Assembly: GCF_029525575.1 (NCBI RefSeq)
Contig: NZ_JAPDIA010000008.1
Coordinates: forward strand, 868,001-932,000
Direction: 5' to 3'
Length of the DNA: 64,000 bases
Source of the DNA: Cohnella rhizosphaerae
GTDB taxonomy: Bacteria; Bacillota; Bacilli; Paenibacillales; Paenibacillaceae
The position numbers and the translations under genes are program-made. Below are positions 49,061 through 58,121 of this stretch, piece by piece; within the stretch, counting starts at the first letter, position 1; every line of letters starts with the position of its first letter. The notes beneath the pieces were generated by a model, which saw only the letters and a list, made by a program, of their open reading frames with translations, ran no database searches and was not told the origin of the DNA.

Positions 49061-49553
49061 ATGATCACGCTTCGAAACGTGTTAGCATCGGATTTGGAAC
49101 AACTGGTGCGGATTGAAAAAGGAATGCTTCCCTCTGGAGGAAGCCGCCACCGAAGCGGCCTTCGCGCAGCGGATACGATTGATCCCGGATACGTTTATCG
49201 TGGCTGAAAACGCAGGGGAAATATGGGGCTACATCAATGGACCCGTCATCGCAAGGCCGTACATCACGGACGATCTGTTCGAAGAAATCAAGGCGAATCC
49301 GAAGAAAGGCGGCTATCAAAGCGTTCTGGGATTGGCCGTATCCCGAGAAGCCAGAGGACAAGGCATTGCCAAGCGATTAATGGAGAATTGGGAGAAGCTC
49401 GCTGAAGAAAACGAGAGGGATGGCATCACGCTAACGTGCAAGGCTGATTTGGCAGCCTTTTACGAAAAGCTGGGGTTTTCGAACCACGGCAGGTCCGCTT
49501 CCCAGCACGGCGGCGTTGTCTGGTACGACTTGATCAAACGAATTCGCGCATAA
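49061..49553 (+). CDS. GNAT-family N-acetyltransferase (frameshift at 49116-49120)
   Basis: An approximately 163-residue acetyltransferase. The acetyl-CoA pyrophosphate-binding loop is REARGQGIAKRL, and the late strand/helix is LAAFYEKLGFSNHGR. An A5 run (49116-49120) has one extra A; correction gives VRIEKECFPLEEAATEAAF, the usual first helix. TATAAT at 49039-49044 and GGGAGGAC upstream support expression. The substrate is unknown. Confidence 0.85.
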
Positions 49554-49606
49554 GCCGGATGCTTTACCGTTTCTGACGAGCAAGTCAACATTCTTAAAAA
49601 CGCTTT

Positions 49607-49636
49607 GCCCGGACAAACCTCCGAACAAAGCGTTTT
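49607..49636. terminator. Bidirectional terminator between GNAT and aldo/keto reductase genes
   Basis: Perfect 11-bp stem AAAACGCTTTG / CAAAGCGTTTT. On the minus strand it ends in TTTTT and so serves the aldo/keto reductase; the plus-strand tail is shorter. Confidence 0.85.
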
Positions 49637-49644
49637 CGTTCGCA

Positions 49645-50631
49645 TCAAATATTGACGCTGCTCATCGAGGCTTCCGGATAGCGCAAGCCGAAGGCCGTTC
49701 CGCGCGGTGCGGCGTCGTCGATCCTCGCGAGATCCTCTGGCGTCAGCATGACGTCAAGCGCGCCGACATTCTCTTCCAGGTACTTGATCCGCTTCGTGCC
49801 TGGAATCGGCACGATGTCTTCGCCCTGAGCCAGCAGCCAAGCCAGCGCCAGCTGGGAAGGTTCGCAGCCCTTCTCCGCGGCGATCTCGGAGACCCGATCG
49901 ACGAGATCCAGATTGCGCTGGAAGTTGTCGCCCTGGAAGCGAGGAGAGAAGCGGCGGTAATCGTCCTCCGCCAGGTCCTCGAACTTGCGAATCTGCCCGG
50001 TCAAGAAGCCGCGTCCGAGCGGACTATAAGGCACGAACCCGATGCCGAGCTCGCGGCATACGGCCAAAATATCGTCCTCGACATCGCGGCTCCAGAGCGA
50101 ATACTCCGTCTGCAGCGCGGCGATCGGATGGACGGCAGCCGCACGACGGAGCGTCGCCGGCGCCGCCTCGGACATGCCAAGATAACGAATCTTGCCTTCC
50201 CGCACCAGCTCGGCCATCGCGCCGATCGTTTCCTCGATCGGCGTATTCGGGTCTACGCGGTGCTGATAATACAGATCGATATAATCGACGCCAAGCCTTC
50301 GCAGGCTCGCTTCGCAGGCGGCCTTGACGTATTCCGGGCGGCCGTTGACGCCGAGAAACTTGCCGTCCTCGCTGCGCATGCTGCCGAACTTGGTGGCTAC
50401 CGCCACTTGGTCGCGGCGACCTTTGATCGCTTTGCCGACCAGCTCTTCGTTTTTGCCTACACCGTACATATCCGCCGTATCGAGCAGATCGATGCCCAGT
50501 TCAAGCGCGCGGTCGATGGTGCGAAGCGAAGCCTCGTCGTCTCTGCCGGCGTAAAAATCGGACATGCCCATGCAGCCAAGTCCGAGCGTCGACACCTCCA
50601 GTCCGCCGTTGCCCAACTTTCTTCTTCTCAT
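49645..50631 (-). CDS. Aldo/keto reductase
   Basis: An intact 328-residue TIM-barrel NADPH oxidoreductase. The catalytic tetrad is visible: Asp and Tyr in DTADMYGVG, Lys in VATKFGS, and His in DLYYQHRVD. The C-terminal PIPGTKRIKYLEENVGA binds the cofactor phosphate. AAR2/YakC-like members reduce aldehydes and ketones. The gene diverges from an AraC regulator (50816), an arrangement like yqhD/yqhC in enteric bacteria, which suggests aldehyde-responsive induction. Confidence 0.92.
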   Translation of the reverse strand: MRRRKLGNGGLEVSTLGLGCMGMSDFYAGRDDEASLRTIDRALELGIDLLDTADMYGVGKNEELVGKAIKGRRDQVAVATKFGSMRSEDGKFLGVNGRPEYVKAACEASLRRLGVDYIDLYYQHRVDPNTPIEETIGAMAELVREGKIRYLGMSEAAPATLRRAAAVHPIAALQTEYSLWSRDVEDDILAVCRELGIGFVPYSPLGRGFLTGQIRKFEDLAEDDYRRFSPRFQGDNFQRNLDLVDRVSEIAAEKGCEPSQLALAWLLAQGEDIVPIPGTKRIKYLEENVGALDVMLTPEDLARIDDAAPRGTAFGLRYPEASMSSVNI

Positions 50632-50815
50632 TTTCGATTCCGCCTTTCCTGTTTAAGGTCTTAGGAGCTGCACCTTTATTATGCGACGAATGGCAAGAGA
50701 TCCGGTAGCCGGTTCGTACCATGTTGTTGCCTAATCCTCCAACTGATCAGATAAGGTCCTCGTTCGGTGCTATAATATTGTTAACCTATTTCCGAAAAAC
50801 GACGGAGGGAAGAAG

Positions 50816-51823
50816 ATGCCGCAATCGCAGATTGCCGCTCCACCGTCCGGCGGTGAAGCGTTTTTTACGGACTTCGATCAGCAGACTGCCGACAAGCTCG
50901 CCGTGCTGGCCGAGCTGATCGAACGACATACGGGCAAAGACGGCATATTCCGTACCGACATTCCATCGATTCATTTGATTCGCAGCTCGCAGGCGACATT
51001 ACCCGTCCATACGGTCTACGAGCCCGGCGTCGTGATCGTGGCCCGCGGCGCAAAGGTGGTCATGCTGGGCGGGGAAAGCTTTACTTATGGACCGTCGGCT
51101 CACTTTGTCGTTTCGGTCGATCTGCCGGTGACCTCGCGGCTGCTGCAGGCTTCTGCGGAATCGCCATACTTGTGCTTGCGTGTCGGTCTGGATCCGGCTC
51201 AAGTGCTCGAGGTGATCAAAGACGCAAAGCTGGACCGAGAGGATGCAAGGGAGTCGAAGCGGGGAGCGTACGTCGATCGGACGAGTCCCGCCTTGCTGGA
51301 CGCAGCGGTTCGGCTTGTCCGATTGCTGGATTCGCCACGCGAAGTCGCTTATTTGGCACCGCTGGTCCTCCGCGAGATCTACTTCAGATTGCTTAGCGAA
51401 GAACAAGGCGGCGCCTTCAAGCAGATTGCGCTGGCCGGAAGCGGCACAAGCCGTGTGGCGGACGTCATCGCCCGCATCAAACAAGATTACGCTCGGCCGC
51501 TCCATATCGACGAGCTCGCCAGGATGGCCCATATGGGCCCGTCTTCGCTGCACCGCTATTTTAAGGAGGTCACGACGCTCAGTCCGCTGCAATACCAGAA
51601 GCGGATTCGGCTGCAGGAGGCGCGCCGGCTGTTGTTGACCGAATCGCTAGATGCCGCCGATGCCGCCTACCGGGTCGGCTACGAATCTCCTTCGCAGTTC
51701 AGCCGCGAATACGCCAGGTTGTTCGGGTTGCCGCCGATCAGCGATCTCAAGCGGCTGCGGGAAGAGGCGGAACAGGATTTTGTTCGCGTCGATCCGAGGG
51801 AGCCAGCAGCTATCGATGTATGA
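50816..51823 (+). CDS. AraC-family regulator with AraC_N domain
   Basis: A 335-residue regulator with an N-terminal AraC_N cupin-like region (VHTVYEPGVVIVARGAKVVMLGG, about residues 62-85) and two C-terminal helix-turn-helix motifs (RPLHIDELARMAHMGPSSLHRYFKEV and LDAADAAYRVGYESPSQFSREYARLFG). The reading frame is intact and GGAGGGAAG precedes the ATG. It is divergent from the aldo/keto reductase and probably regulates it, as YqhC-type proteins do. Confidence 0.9.
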   Translation: MPQSQIAAPPSGGEAFFTDFDQQTADKLAVLAELIERHTGKDGIFRTDIPSIHLIRSSQATLPVHTVYEPGVVIVARGAKVVMLGGESFTYGPSAHFVVSVDLPVTSRLLQASAESPYLCLRVGLDPAQVLEVIKDAKLDREDARESKRGAYVDRTSPALLDAAVRLVRLLDSPREVAYLAPLVLREIYFRLLSEEQGGAFKQIALAGSGTSRVADVIARIKQDYARPLHIDELARMAHMGPSSLHRYFKEVTTLSPLQYQKRIRLQEARRLLLTESLDAADAAYRVGYESPSQFSREYARLFGLPPISDLKRLREEAEQDFVRVDPREPAAIDV

Positions 51824-51827
51824 TCCG

Positions 51828-51990
51828 CTATGACGCCGTCGGCAAAACTTCGAATCCATTCGGGAAGAAATAAGTCGGACTGTCGTCGAAGCCTTCCCGC
51901 GCAGCAGGTTCAAGCACGATATGCCGCATGCCCTTTGGGAAGGCTTCAAGCAGAAGCCCGAAACGACCTGCGGCACGATGAACGCAGGAC
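51828..51990 (-). pseudogene. Possible minus-strand coding remnant
   Basis: In one minus-strand frame ending at a TAG (complement of 51828-51830) the sequence reads plausibly as protein for about 50 residues (for example RFGLLLEAFPKGMRHIVLEP and GFDDSPTYFFPNGFEVLPTA), with GC-rich third positions like the neighbours. No start codon or ribosome-binding site is present. It may be the tail of a lost gene. A GAAGCCTTCCC/GGGAAGGCTTC inverted repeat (51888-51898, 51937-51947) lies inside it. Confidence 0.3.
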
Positions 51991-52003
51991 AGGGGGGGAT
52001 GAA

Positions 52004-53239
52004 ATGAAATCCAAGTGGGGGCTTTATGCGCTGCTAGGCCTTGCTTTGGCGTCGTCGCAAGCTTGCGCGAATGAGCCGCAGGGAGAAACGGCCATCGGAA
52101 CGACTGAAGACTTCGAAAACAGCGCTTCGGACAACGCCCCGAATAACGACTCGCAGCCGGCGAGGGTTAAACTCACGCGCGTGTTCGATGGGACTCGGCT
52201 CGTTCGACCGACGTCGATCGAAGCGAAGGGAGACCGAATGTACGTGACGGAGCAGGAAGGGCGCATCGTATCGTTTCGGACAGGCGAGGCCGACGCGGGC
52301 GGCGCGCCTCATACAGAACTGGACATAACGGATCGCGTCTACGCCAAAGGCGCGGAACAAGGGCTGCTGGGTCTCGCCTTCGATCCCGGCTACGATGACA
52401 ACGGATTCATCTACGTCAACTATACGACGAAAACGGCCACCGTCATCGCCCGTTACCGGTTGCCCAAGGAGGGCGAGGCATCGTCGGGAGACGCGCTCGA
52501 CGAACAGGCGCTGCTGACGTTCGAACAGCCTTATGCCAATCACAACGGCGGCCAGCTGGCATTCGGACCCGACGGATACTTGTATATAGGGACCGGCGAC
52601 GGCGGAGGCAGCGGAGATCCGCAGGGCAACGCTCAGAACAAGCGGACGCTGTTGGGCAAAATACTTCGCATCGACGCGAGCCGGACGGAAGGCGGCAAAG
52701 CGTACGCGATCCCCGCCGACAATCCGTTCGCGTCGAACGGAGGCGCGAAGGAAATTTACGCGTACGGTCTTCGCAATCCTTGGCGCTTCAGCTTCGATGC
52801 CGATACCGGAGAGCTATGGGCGGCCGACGTCGGACAGAACCAGTTCGAGGAGATCGACAAGATCGTCAAGGGCGGCAATTACGGCTGGAAGCTCATGGAG
52901 GCCAAGTCCTGCTTCGAGCCGGCTGGCGGCTGCGAGGCCGCGGCGGAGCAAACGCAAGCCATCGATCCGGTCTGGTCCTACGGGCGCGAGGCGGGCCAGT
53001 CCGTAACCGGCGGATATGTATATCGCGGCTCGGCACTGAAGGCGCTTGCCGGTTGGTATGTATACGGCGACTATGGTTCGGGAGCCATTTGGGCGCTTCG
53101 CGAGGCGGCTACCGGCCGTTATCGCAACGAACTGCTGCTGGAGTCCCGGCTGAACATCACGACATTCGGCCTGGACGGGCAAGGAGAGCTGTATTTGACT
53201 TCGGCCGAAGGCGATTTGTATCGACTCGATGCGCAATGA
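52004..53239 (+). CDS. PQQ-type glucose/sorbosone dehydrogenase-family protein, secreted
   Basis: A 411-residue beta-propeller protein of the GSDH family, with RPTSIEAKGDRMYVTEQEGRI, GLLGLAFDPGY, NHNGGQLAFGPDGYLYIGTGDGGG, and ASNGGAKEIYAYGLRNPWRFSFD. The N-terminal hydrophobic signal (YALLGLALASSQAC) ends in a cysteine and may be a lipoprotein signal, although the lipobox is imperfect. The ATG at 52004 lies after AGGGGGGG. The family oxidises sugars at the cell surface; cofactor and substrate are inferred. Confidence 0.85.
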   Translation: MKSKWGLYALLGLALASSQACANEPQGETAIGTTEDFENSASDNAPNNDSQPARVKLTRVFDGTRLVRPTSIEAKGDRMYVTEQEGRIVSFRTGEADAGGAPHTELDITDRVYAKGAEQGLLGLAFDPGYDDNGFIYVNYTTKTATVIARYRLPKEGEASSGDALDEQALLTFEQPYANHNGGQLAFGPDGYLYIGTGDGGGSGDPQGNAQNKRTLLGKILRIDASRTEGGKAYAIPADNPFASNGGAKEIYAYGLRNPWRFSFDADTGELWAADVGQNQFEEIDKIVKGGNYGWKLMEAKSCFEPAGGCEAAAEQTQAIDPVWSYGREAGQSVTGGYVYRGSALKALAGWYVYGDYGSGAIWALREAATGRYRNELLLESRLNITTFGLDGQGELYLTSAEGDLYRLDAQ

Positions 53240-53296
53240 GTCACACATCGGCTTGCCTTTTAATATGATGGCCTAGAAATCGAATGAGGTGAGCCT

Positions 53297-53740
53297 ATGG
53301 CAGTCGTAAAAGCCAGGAAACAGGATATCGACATGTTGGCGAGGCTGCTGCGGGCCGAGGCGGAGACCGAAGGCGAAACGGGCATGCTCCTCGTCGGAAA
53401 CGTGGGTATCAATCGAATCCGGGCGAATTGCTCCGATTTTAAAGGCATCCGGACGATTCCTCAAATGATCGAGCAGCCGCATGCGTTCGAAGCTTTGCAG
53501 CACGGTTTGTATTATCAAAACGCCAGGGAACGGGAGCGCCGTCTGGCGCAGCGGGCGGTGGACGGGGAGCGGAGCTGGCCGGCCGAATTCTCGCTATGGT
53601 ATTTCCGGCCGGGATCGTTCGAAAACCCCGGACCGTGCCCGCCGACCTGGTACGACCAGCCGCTCGTCGGGCGATGGAAAAAGCATTGCTTTTATCAACC
53701 GACGGTACAGGAGTGCGAGAACGTATATAATACGTTTTAA
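53297..53740 (+). CDS. Cell wall hydrolase, CwlJ/SleB catalytic type
   Basis: A 147-residue protein matching the Hydrolase_2 domain of spore-cortex hydrolases: MLARLLRAEAETEGETGMLLVGNVGINR near the start and a C-terminal CPPTWYDQPLVGRWKKHCFY. The glutamate in ARLLRAEAE is the expected catalytic acid. Like CwlJ, and unlike SleB, it has no signal peptide and no peptidoglycan-binding domain, so it may be deposited in the coat during sporulation. GAGGTGAG precedes the ATG. Confidence 0.88.
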   Translation: MAVVKARKQDIDMLARLLRAEAETEGETGMLLVGNVGINRIRANCSDFKGIRTIPQMIEQPHAFEALQHGLYYQNARERERRLAQRAVDGERSWPAEFSLWYFRPGSFENPGPCPPTWYDQPLVGRWKKHCFYQPTVQECENVYNTF

Positions 53741-53747
53741 AACGGTT

Positions 53748-53804
53748 AAGAGGGCGCCGCATGCGCTTGAATGCGAGGCTGTGCATGCGGGACGGCCCTC
53801 TTTT
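53748..53804 (+). terminator. Intrinsic terminator after the cell wall hydrolase
   Basis: Long hairpin with outer arms AAGAGGGC / GCCCTCTT and inner CCGCATGC / GCATGCGG, followed by TTTT. Confidence 0.8.
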
Positions 53805-53936
53805 CGCGGTTTGCGGGCGGACCGATGGTCGTCGTGTCCGTAATCGGCGCAAACGCATCGGTAACTTTGGACCCGGCCTATGTTGCATGATTTTCCGGGA
53901 TCCGGTCACGATATAGAAAAACAAACGGGTGACGGA

Positions 53937-54627
53937 ATGAGTCGATGCAAAAAGCAAGCCTGGATTTTGACGATCTTCTTTTTCGCGCTTCAAACGCCGC
54001 ATCCTGCGCCGATTCAAGCAAATCCGGCGCTGCCGATCGTCAAAGACAGCGGTCTGCTCTCAATCGAAGTATATCCCGATCGACATCGGTTATTGGTAAA
54101 TTTGGACCATAAGCCGTACAAAAGCTACCCGGTCGCGGTCGGCAATCCTTCAACGCCTACGCCCGTTGGAGAATACAGCGTCACCTATAAGGGGAAAAAC
54201 TGGGGTCCGTCGTTCGGATCGCGTTGGATCGGCTTGAACGTGCCCTGGGGCGTATACGGCATCCACGGCACCAACAAGCCCTTTTCCATCGGCCAGCACG
54301 CGAGCCACGGCTGCATTCGCATGCGGAACCGGGATGTTGAAGAACTGTACGAGATCATACCGGTCGGAACAAAAGTCACCATATTCGGCCATGTGCTCGG
54401 CGAAGCGAATCAAGAATTAAAACCGGTAAGCGAAGGGGACGTAGGCGCTGTCGTTCAGCTCGTCCAGAACCGATTGCAAGGCGCGGGTTATTACCATGGC
54501 CCGTGCGACGGCAGATTTCGATCTTCGACGACGATCGCGTTAAAAAAAATTCCAGCGTCAAAACGGCCTCGTCCCGAGCGGTGTCGTTACGCAGGCCGTA
54601 TACGAAAAGCTAGGTCTTTTAGAATGA
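53937..54627 (+). CDS. L,D-transpeptidase with peptidoglycan-binding domain (frameshift at 54542-54549)
   Basis: An approximately 229-residue secreted enzyme that forms or edits peptidoglycan cross-links. A signal peptide is followed by a YkuD domain with the HGTNKPFSIGQHASHGCIRM catalytic motif (His, and Cys in SHGC). A PG_binding_1 domain follows (VVQLVQNRLQGAGYYHGPCDGRF). An A8 run (54542-54549) has one extra A; the corrected end reads ALKKFQRQNGLVPSGVVTQAVY and stops at 54625-54627. The start at 53937 gives a proper signal peptide. Confidence 0.88.
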
Positions 54628-54699
54628 ACGGATTGCATCTGCATTCGAGCGACGGAGAGGAATACATATCCAAAGGTTTTTTTCAGCCGTAAAATGAAC

Positions 54700-54724
54700 G
54701 AAGCCCGCGATAATCGCGGGCTTC
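54700..54724. terminator. Bidirectional terminator
   Basis: Perfect 11-bp stem GAAGCCCGCGA / TCGCGGGCTTC with a 3-base loop, between convergent genes. Confidence 0.85.
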
Positions 54725-54738
54725 TTATTGCTTAAAAA

Positions 54739-55190
54739 TCATTTCACGCCGAAGTATTCCTGCAGCCCGTAGACGATCGCCTGCGCAACCCGGTTCTGGA
54801 AGCTGTCGCTGAACAAGATCGATTCTTCCGTCGCATTGGACAGGAACCCGACTTCAAGCAGCGTGGCGGGCATCGTCGTCTCGCGCAGCACCTGGTAATT
54901 CGCGTTCTTGACCTTGCGGTCGGTGAAGCAGGTTGCGCCCAGTACATGCTTATGCATGATGTCCGCCAACGTTTTGCCGCTATTTATATAATAATAAGTC
55001 TCCGTACCCCGCACGGTCGGTTTGCCGTCTGCGATGTTGGCGTGAATCGATACGAAGGCATCGGCATGTACCGCATTTGCGAGCGAGGCGCGTTCCGGCC
55101 GCGGGACAAAGGTGTCGTCGCGACGCGTCATCATAACTTGGAAGTTCGGATCGTTCAGCAATAGATTTTCTACTTTAAGCGCAAGAAGCG
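54739..55190 (-). pseudogene. 5'-truncated N-acetylmuramoyl-L-alanine amidase (Amidase_3) remnant
   Basis: About 150 C-terminal residues of a zinc amidase remain, including VSIHANI (zinc His) and TLLEVGFLSNATEE (catalytic Glu). The N-terminal half with the first zinc His (normally DPGHGG) and Glu is missing. Upstream in frame is a stop codon (about 55190), with no start codon or ribosome-binding site before the TTG at 55161. Sequence beyond the break is AT-rich and non-coding, so the gene was cut by a deletion or insertion event and not by a homopolymer error. Confidence 0.75.
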
Positions 55191-55405
55191 TCTAGGTTTA
55201 GACGACCACTTTTTGTTAAAAGTTTCATAGGTTAGTGGTTCTTCTAATGGCGCGAACCGTCTCTTTTAGAGTGGAATTCAAAGATAAATCATTTGGCACA
55301 ACATTTATATTACATTGTGTGTCATATATTTAAGCTGATTCGTGATTTTTACAACAATATTGCAAAGATATTTGGGAAATACACAAAGAATATTAAAAAT
55401 TTGCG
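55191..55405. other. AT-rich non-coding stretch before the cyanurate operon
   Basis: There is no gene. Base composition drops sharply from the flanking genes. It holds a CGTCTA-GGTT-TAGACG hairpin (near 55197) at the edge of the amidase remnant and a TGTGTCA element (55318-55324) that is the reverse complement of TGACACA at 55416-55422. Confidence 0.5.
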
Positions 55406-55423
55406 TGATATAATGTGACACAT
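55406..55423 (+). promoter_or_regulatory. Extended -10 promoter and ATGTGACACAT palindrome of the cyanurate operon
   Basis: TGATATAAT (55406-55414) is an extended -10 element. ATGTG-A-CACAT (55413-55423) is a perfect palindrome overlapping the expected transcription start, 39 bases before the first gene. A single related half-site lies about 95 bases upstream. It is a candidate site for the PucR regulator at the operon's end or for a nitrogen regulator. Confidence 0.6.
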
Positions 55424-55461
55424 AACAAAGAGATAAGACATTAGGGATAGGAGGAGCTAAC

Positions 55462-56146
55462 ATGACGGTAGAGGCGACACCCTATGCTTGGCCCTTTGAC
55501 GGCAAAATTCATCCGAACAAAACGGCGCTTTTGGTGATCGATATGCAAACCGATTTTTGCGGCAAAGGCGGCTACGTCGAGCGAATGGGCTACGATCTGT
55601 CCTTGACGGCGCGGGCGATCGGGCCGATCTCGCGGCTGCTCAAAGGAGTGAGGGAAATTCCGGGCTTCACGGTCATCCACACGAGAGAGGGACACCGTCC
55701 GGACCTGTCCGACCTGCCGGAAAACAAACGGTGGAGAAGCGCCAGGGCAGGAGCCGAGATCGGCTCCGCTGGTCCCATGGGGCGGATTCTGGTACGCGGG
55801 GAACCCGGCTGGGAGATCATTCCCGAGCTTGCGCCGCTGCCGGGGGGAACCGATCGTCGACAAGCCGGGCAAGGGCAGCTTCTATGCGACGGACCTGGAT
55901 CTGCTGCTGAAAACGCGCGGGATCACGCACCTTATTCTGACGGGGATCACGACGGACGTATGCGTCCATACGACGATGCGCGAAGCGAACGACCGCGGCT
56001 ACGAATGCCTGATTCTGGAGGATTGCACGGGAGCGACCGATCCTTCCAACCACGAAGCCGCGCTTCGCATGGTGCAGATGCAAGGCGGCGTGTTCGGCAG
56101 CGTATCCGATTCTAGCAAGTTGCTGACCGCTCTTGAATCGCTATAA
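55462..56146 (+). CDS. biuH: Biuret hydrolase-like isochorismatase-family amidohydrolase (frameshift at 55842-55847)
   Basis: An approximately 227-residue cysteine hydrolase with the family triad: Asp in LLVIDMQTDF, Lys in IVDKPGKGSF, and Cys in TTDVCVHTTMREANDRGYE. The last stretch is closer to biuret hydrolases than to nicotinamidases or isochorismatases. It would convert biuret to allophanate and ammonia. A G6 run (55842-55847) has one extra G; correction joins LAPLPG to EPIVDKPG. AGGAGG precedes the ATG. The downstream ring-opening amidohydrolase and allophanate hydrolase supply the steps before and after it. RutB-like ureidoacrylate hydrolase is the main alternative. Confidence 0.82.
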
Positions 56147-56172
56147 AAACATAACAACGGGGGGAATCAAGC

Positions 56173-57249
56173 ATGCGTAAAGTGAACGGAAAATGGATGT
56201 CGGCTCTATTATTGTCTTCGATCGTCGCGATTGCCGGCTGCGGCAGCAATTCTGCGAGCAACGGAACGAGCGGCAGTCAGGCGCCGGACGGCGGCTCGGC
56301 CTCGTCCGCGACGGCGGCTACGTCTTCGGCGGCGAGCATGGATGCGGGTACCCAGAAGCTTAAAAAAGTCGTCGTCCGGCTGAAATGGATCAATCAGGCG
56401 CAATTCGCCGGCTTCTACATGGCCAAGGAGAAAGGGTACTACAAGGATGCCGGCCTCGACGTGGACATTCGACCGGGCGGTTCGGACTTCCCGTCGGTGC
56501 AGATGGTATCCTCGGGCAGCGAAGACTTCGGCGTCACGGGAGCCGACCAGATTCTGATGTCCCGCGAAAAAGGGGCGCCGGTCGTCGCGCTGTCCGTCAT
56601 TTACCGCTCGACGCCGTTCGTGCTGTTCACGCTTAAGAGCTCCGGCATTACGTCCATGAAGGATCTCGAAGGCCAGAAGGTTGGCGTCAAGCTCGGCGGC
56701 AACGAGGAGCTCACGTACCGGGCCATGGTCAACAAGGCCGGCGTGAAGGCCAAATCGATCAGCGAGATGCCCGTCAAGTTCGATCTCAGCCCGCTGCTGA
56801 CGGGACAAGTCAAAGCTTGGCCGGGCTACGTTATCAATGAAGTGATCGCCGCCCAAGAGCAAGGAGAAGAAGTAAACGTCATTTATCCGAGCGACTACGG
56901 CATTAATTTTTACGCGGATACGCTGTTCACGACCGAAAAAATGATCCAGAAGGACCCCGAGACGGTGAAGGGCTTCGTTCAAGCGACGATGAAGGGCTGG
57001 GATTATGCCATCAACCACCCGGATGAGGCGGCGCAGGTGACGGTCCAATTCGGCGATCAGCTGAACCTGGAGCATGAGACGAAAATGATGAAAGCCAGCA
57101 TTCCGCTGCTCGAAGCGGACAAAGGACCGCTCGGTCAGATGGAAGAGTCGCAGTGGAGCACGCTGCAGGACAGCCTGATCGACGTCGGCTTCCTGAAGAA
57201 GAAGCAGGACCTGGCCTCGGCCTTCACGAACGAATTCATTCAACCTTAA
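56173..57249 (+). CDS. NMT1/THI5-type substrate-binding lipoprotein, ABC importer
   Basis: An intact 358-residue lipoprotein (signal VAIAGCG) with the NMT1/SsuA-like fold: VRLKWINQAQFAGFYMAKEKGYYKDAGLDV is the characteristic opening. Relatives bind pyrimidines, nitrate or sulfonates. In this operon the likely ligand is cyanuric acid or another s-triazine/ureide ring. It starts 26 bases after the hydrolase gene and is followed by its ATPase and permease. Confidence 0.9.
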   Translation: MRKVNGKWMSALLLSSIVAIAGCGSNSASNGTSGSQAPDGGSASSATAATSSAASMDAGTQKLKKVVVRLKWINQAQFAGFYMAKEKGYYKDAGLDVDIRPGGSDFPSVQMVSSGSEDFGVTGADQILMSREKGAPVVALSVIYRSTPFVLFTLKSSGITSMKDLEGQKVGVKLGGNEELTYRAMVNKAGVKAKSISEMPVKFDLSPLLTGQVKAWPGYVINEVIAAQEQGEEVNVIYPSDYGINFYADTLFTTEKMIQKDPETVKGFVQATMKGWDYAINHPDEAAQVTVQFGDQLNLEHETKMMKASIPLLEADKGPLGQMEESQWSTLQDSLIDVGFLKKKQDLASAFTNEFIQP

Positions 57250-57263
57250 AGGAGTGATCGCCG

Positions 57264-58121
57264 ATGGCGGCCATCAGTAGCCTAGCAGGATCCGTCAGAG
57301 AACGCGCCGCCGGCGCAGCCTTTGACGCCGGAGGCAGTGCCGGCGCAAGCTCAGGCGCTCACCTCCAAACCAGCGCCATTTCCATACAAAATTGCTCGCT
57401 GACGTTCGGCAGCGTACGCGTCTTAAACGGGGTGTCGCTCGACGTCCGAAGCGGCGAATTCATGTCCATCCTCGGTCCGAGCGGCTGCGGCAAGTCGACG
57501 CTCCTTCGGCTGATCCTCGGCTTGCTGCGGCCGGATCAAGGCGGCGGGATCACGCTTCATGTGCCCCGGGAGGAGATCGGCATCGTTTTTCAAAAACCGG
57601 TGCTTATGCCGTGGCAAACCGCGATTCAGAATATCGAGCTGCCGCTGAACATCGGTCCGCAGCGCGCCAAGCAATCGAAGGCCGAACGCCGCGAGCGGGC
57701 GGAGTGGACGCTGGAGCTCGTCGGGCTGGCGGACTTCCGCAACCACTACCCGCAGCAGCTGAGCGGCGGGATGCAGCAGCGGATCGCCATCGCCAGAGCG
57801 CTGGCGGCGAACCCGTCGATTCTGTTGATGGACGAACCGTTCGGCGCGCTGGACGAATTCACGCGCGAGAAGCTCAATATCGAGCTTCTCCGCCTATGGG
57901 CGAACCCGGACACCAAGTTGAACACGGTCGTCATGGTCACGCACTCGATTCAGGAATCCGTGCTCATGTCCGACCGGATCGTCATGATGTCGCCGCGCCC
58001 GGCCAACGTTAGCGATATCGTACAGGTGCCGCTCGCCCATCCGCGGGAAGCCGAGATGCAGGAGCTCCCGGCATTCCTGAGCACGGTCAGGGAAATTCGA
58101 AAGCAGGTGAAGGCGCTATGA
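57264..58121 (+). CDS. ABC transporter ATP-binding protein, SsuB/TauB type
   Basis: An intact 285-residue ATPase with Walker A GPSGCGKST, Q-loop IVFQKPVLMPW, signature LSGGMQQR and Walker B ILLMDEPFGALD. It has an N-terminal extension of about 35 low-complexity Ala/Gly/Ser residues before the domain begins at ISIQNCSL, so translation may begin later than the AAGGAGTG-preceded ATG. It overlaps the permease gene by four bases. Confidence 0.93.
   Translation: MAAISSLAGSVRERAAGAAFDAGGSAGASSGAHLQTSAISIQNCSLTFGSVRVLNGVSLDVRSGEFMSILGPSGCGKSTLLRLILGLLRPDQGGGITLHVPREEIGIVFQKPVLMPWQTAIQNIELPLNIGPQRAKQSKAERRERAEWTLELVGLADFRNHYPQQLSGGMQQRIAIARALAANPSILLMDEPFGALDEFTREKLNIELLRLWANPDTKLNTVVMVTHSIQESVLMSDRIVMMSPRPANVSDIVQVPLAHPREAEMQELPAFLSTVREIRKQVKAL

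Noticed and set aside
55318..55423. TnrA box upstream of the cyanurate operon
   Set aside because: TGTGACACATAACA resembles the ends of a TnrA site but lacks the 17-bp spacing and AT-rich centre of the consensus.
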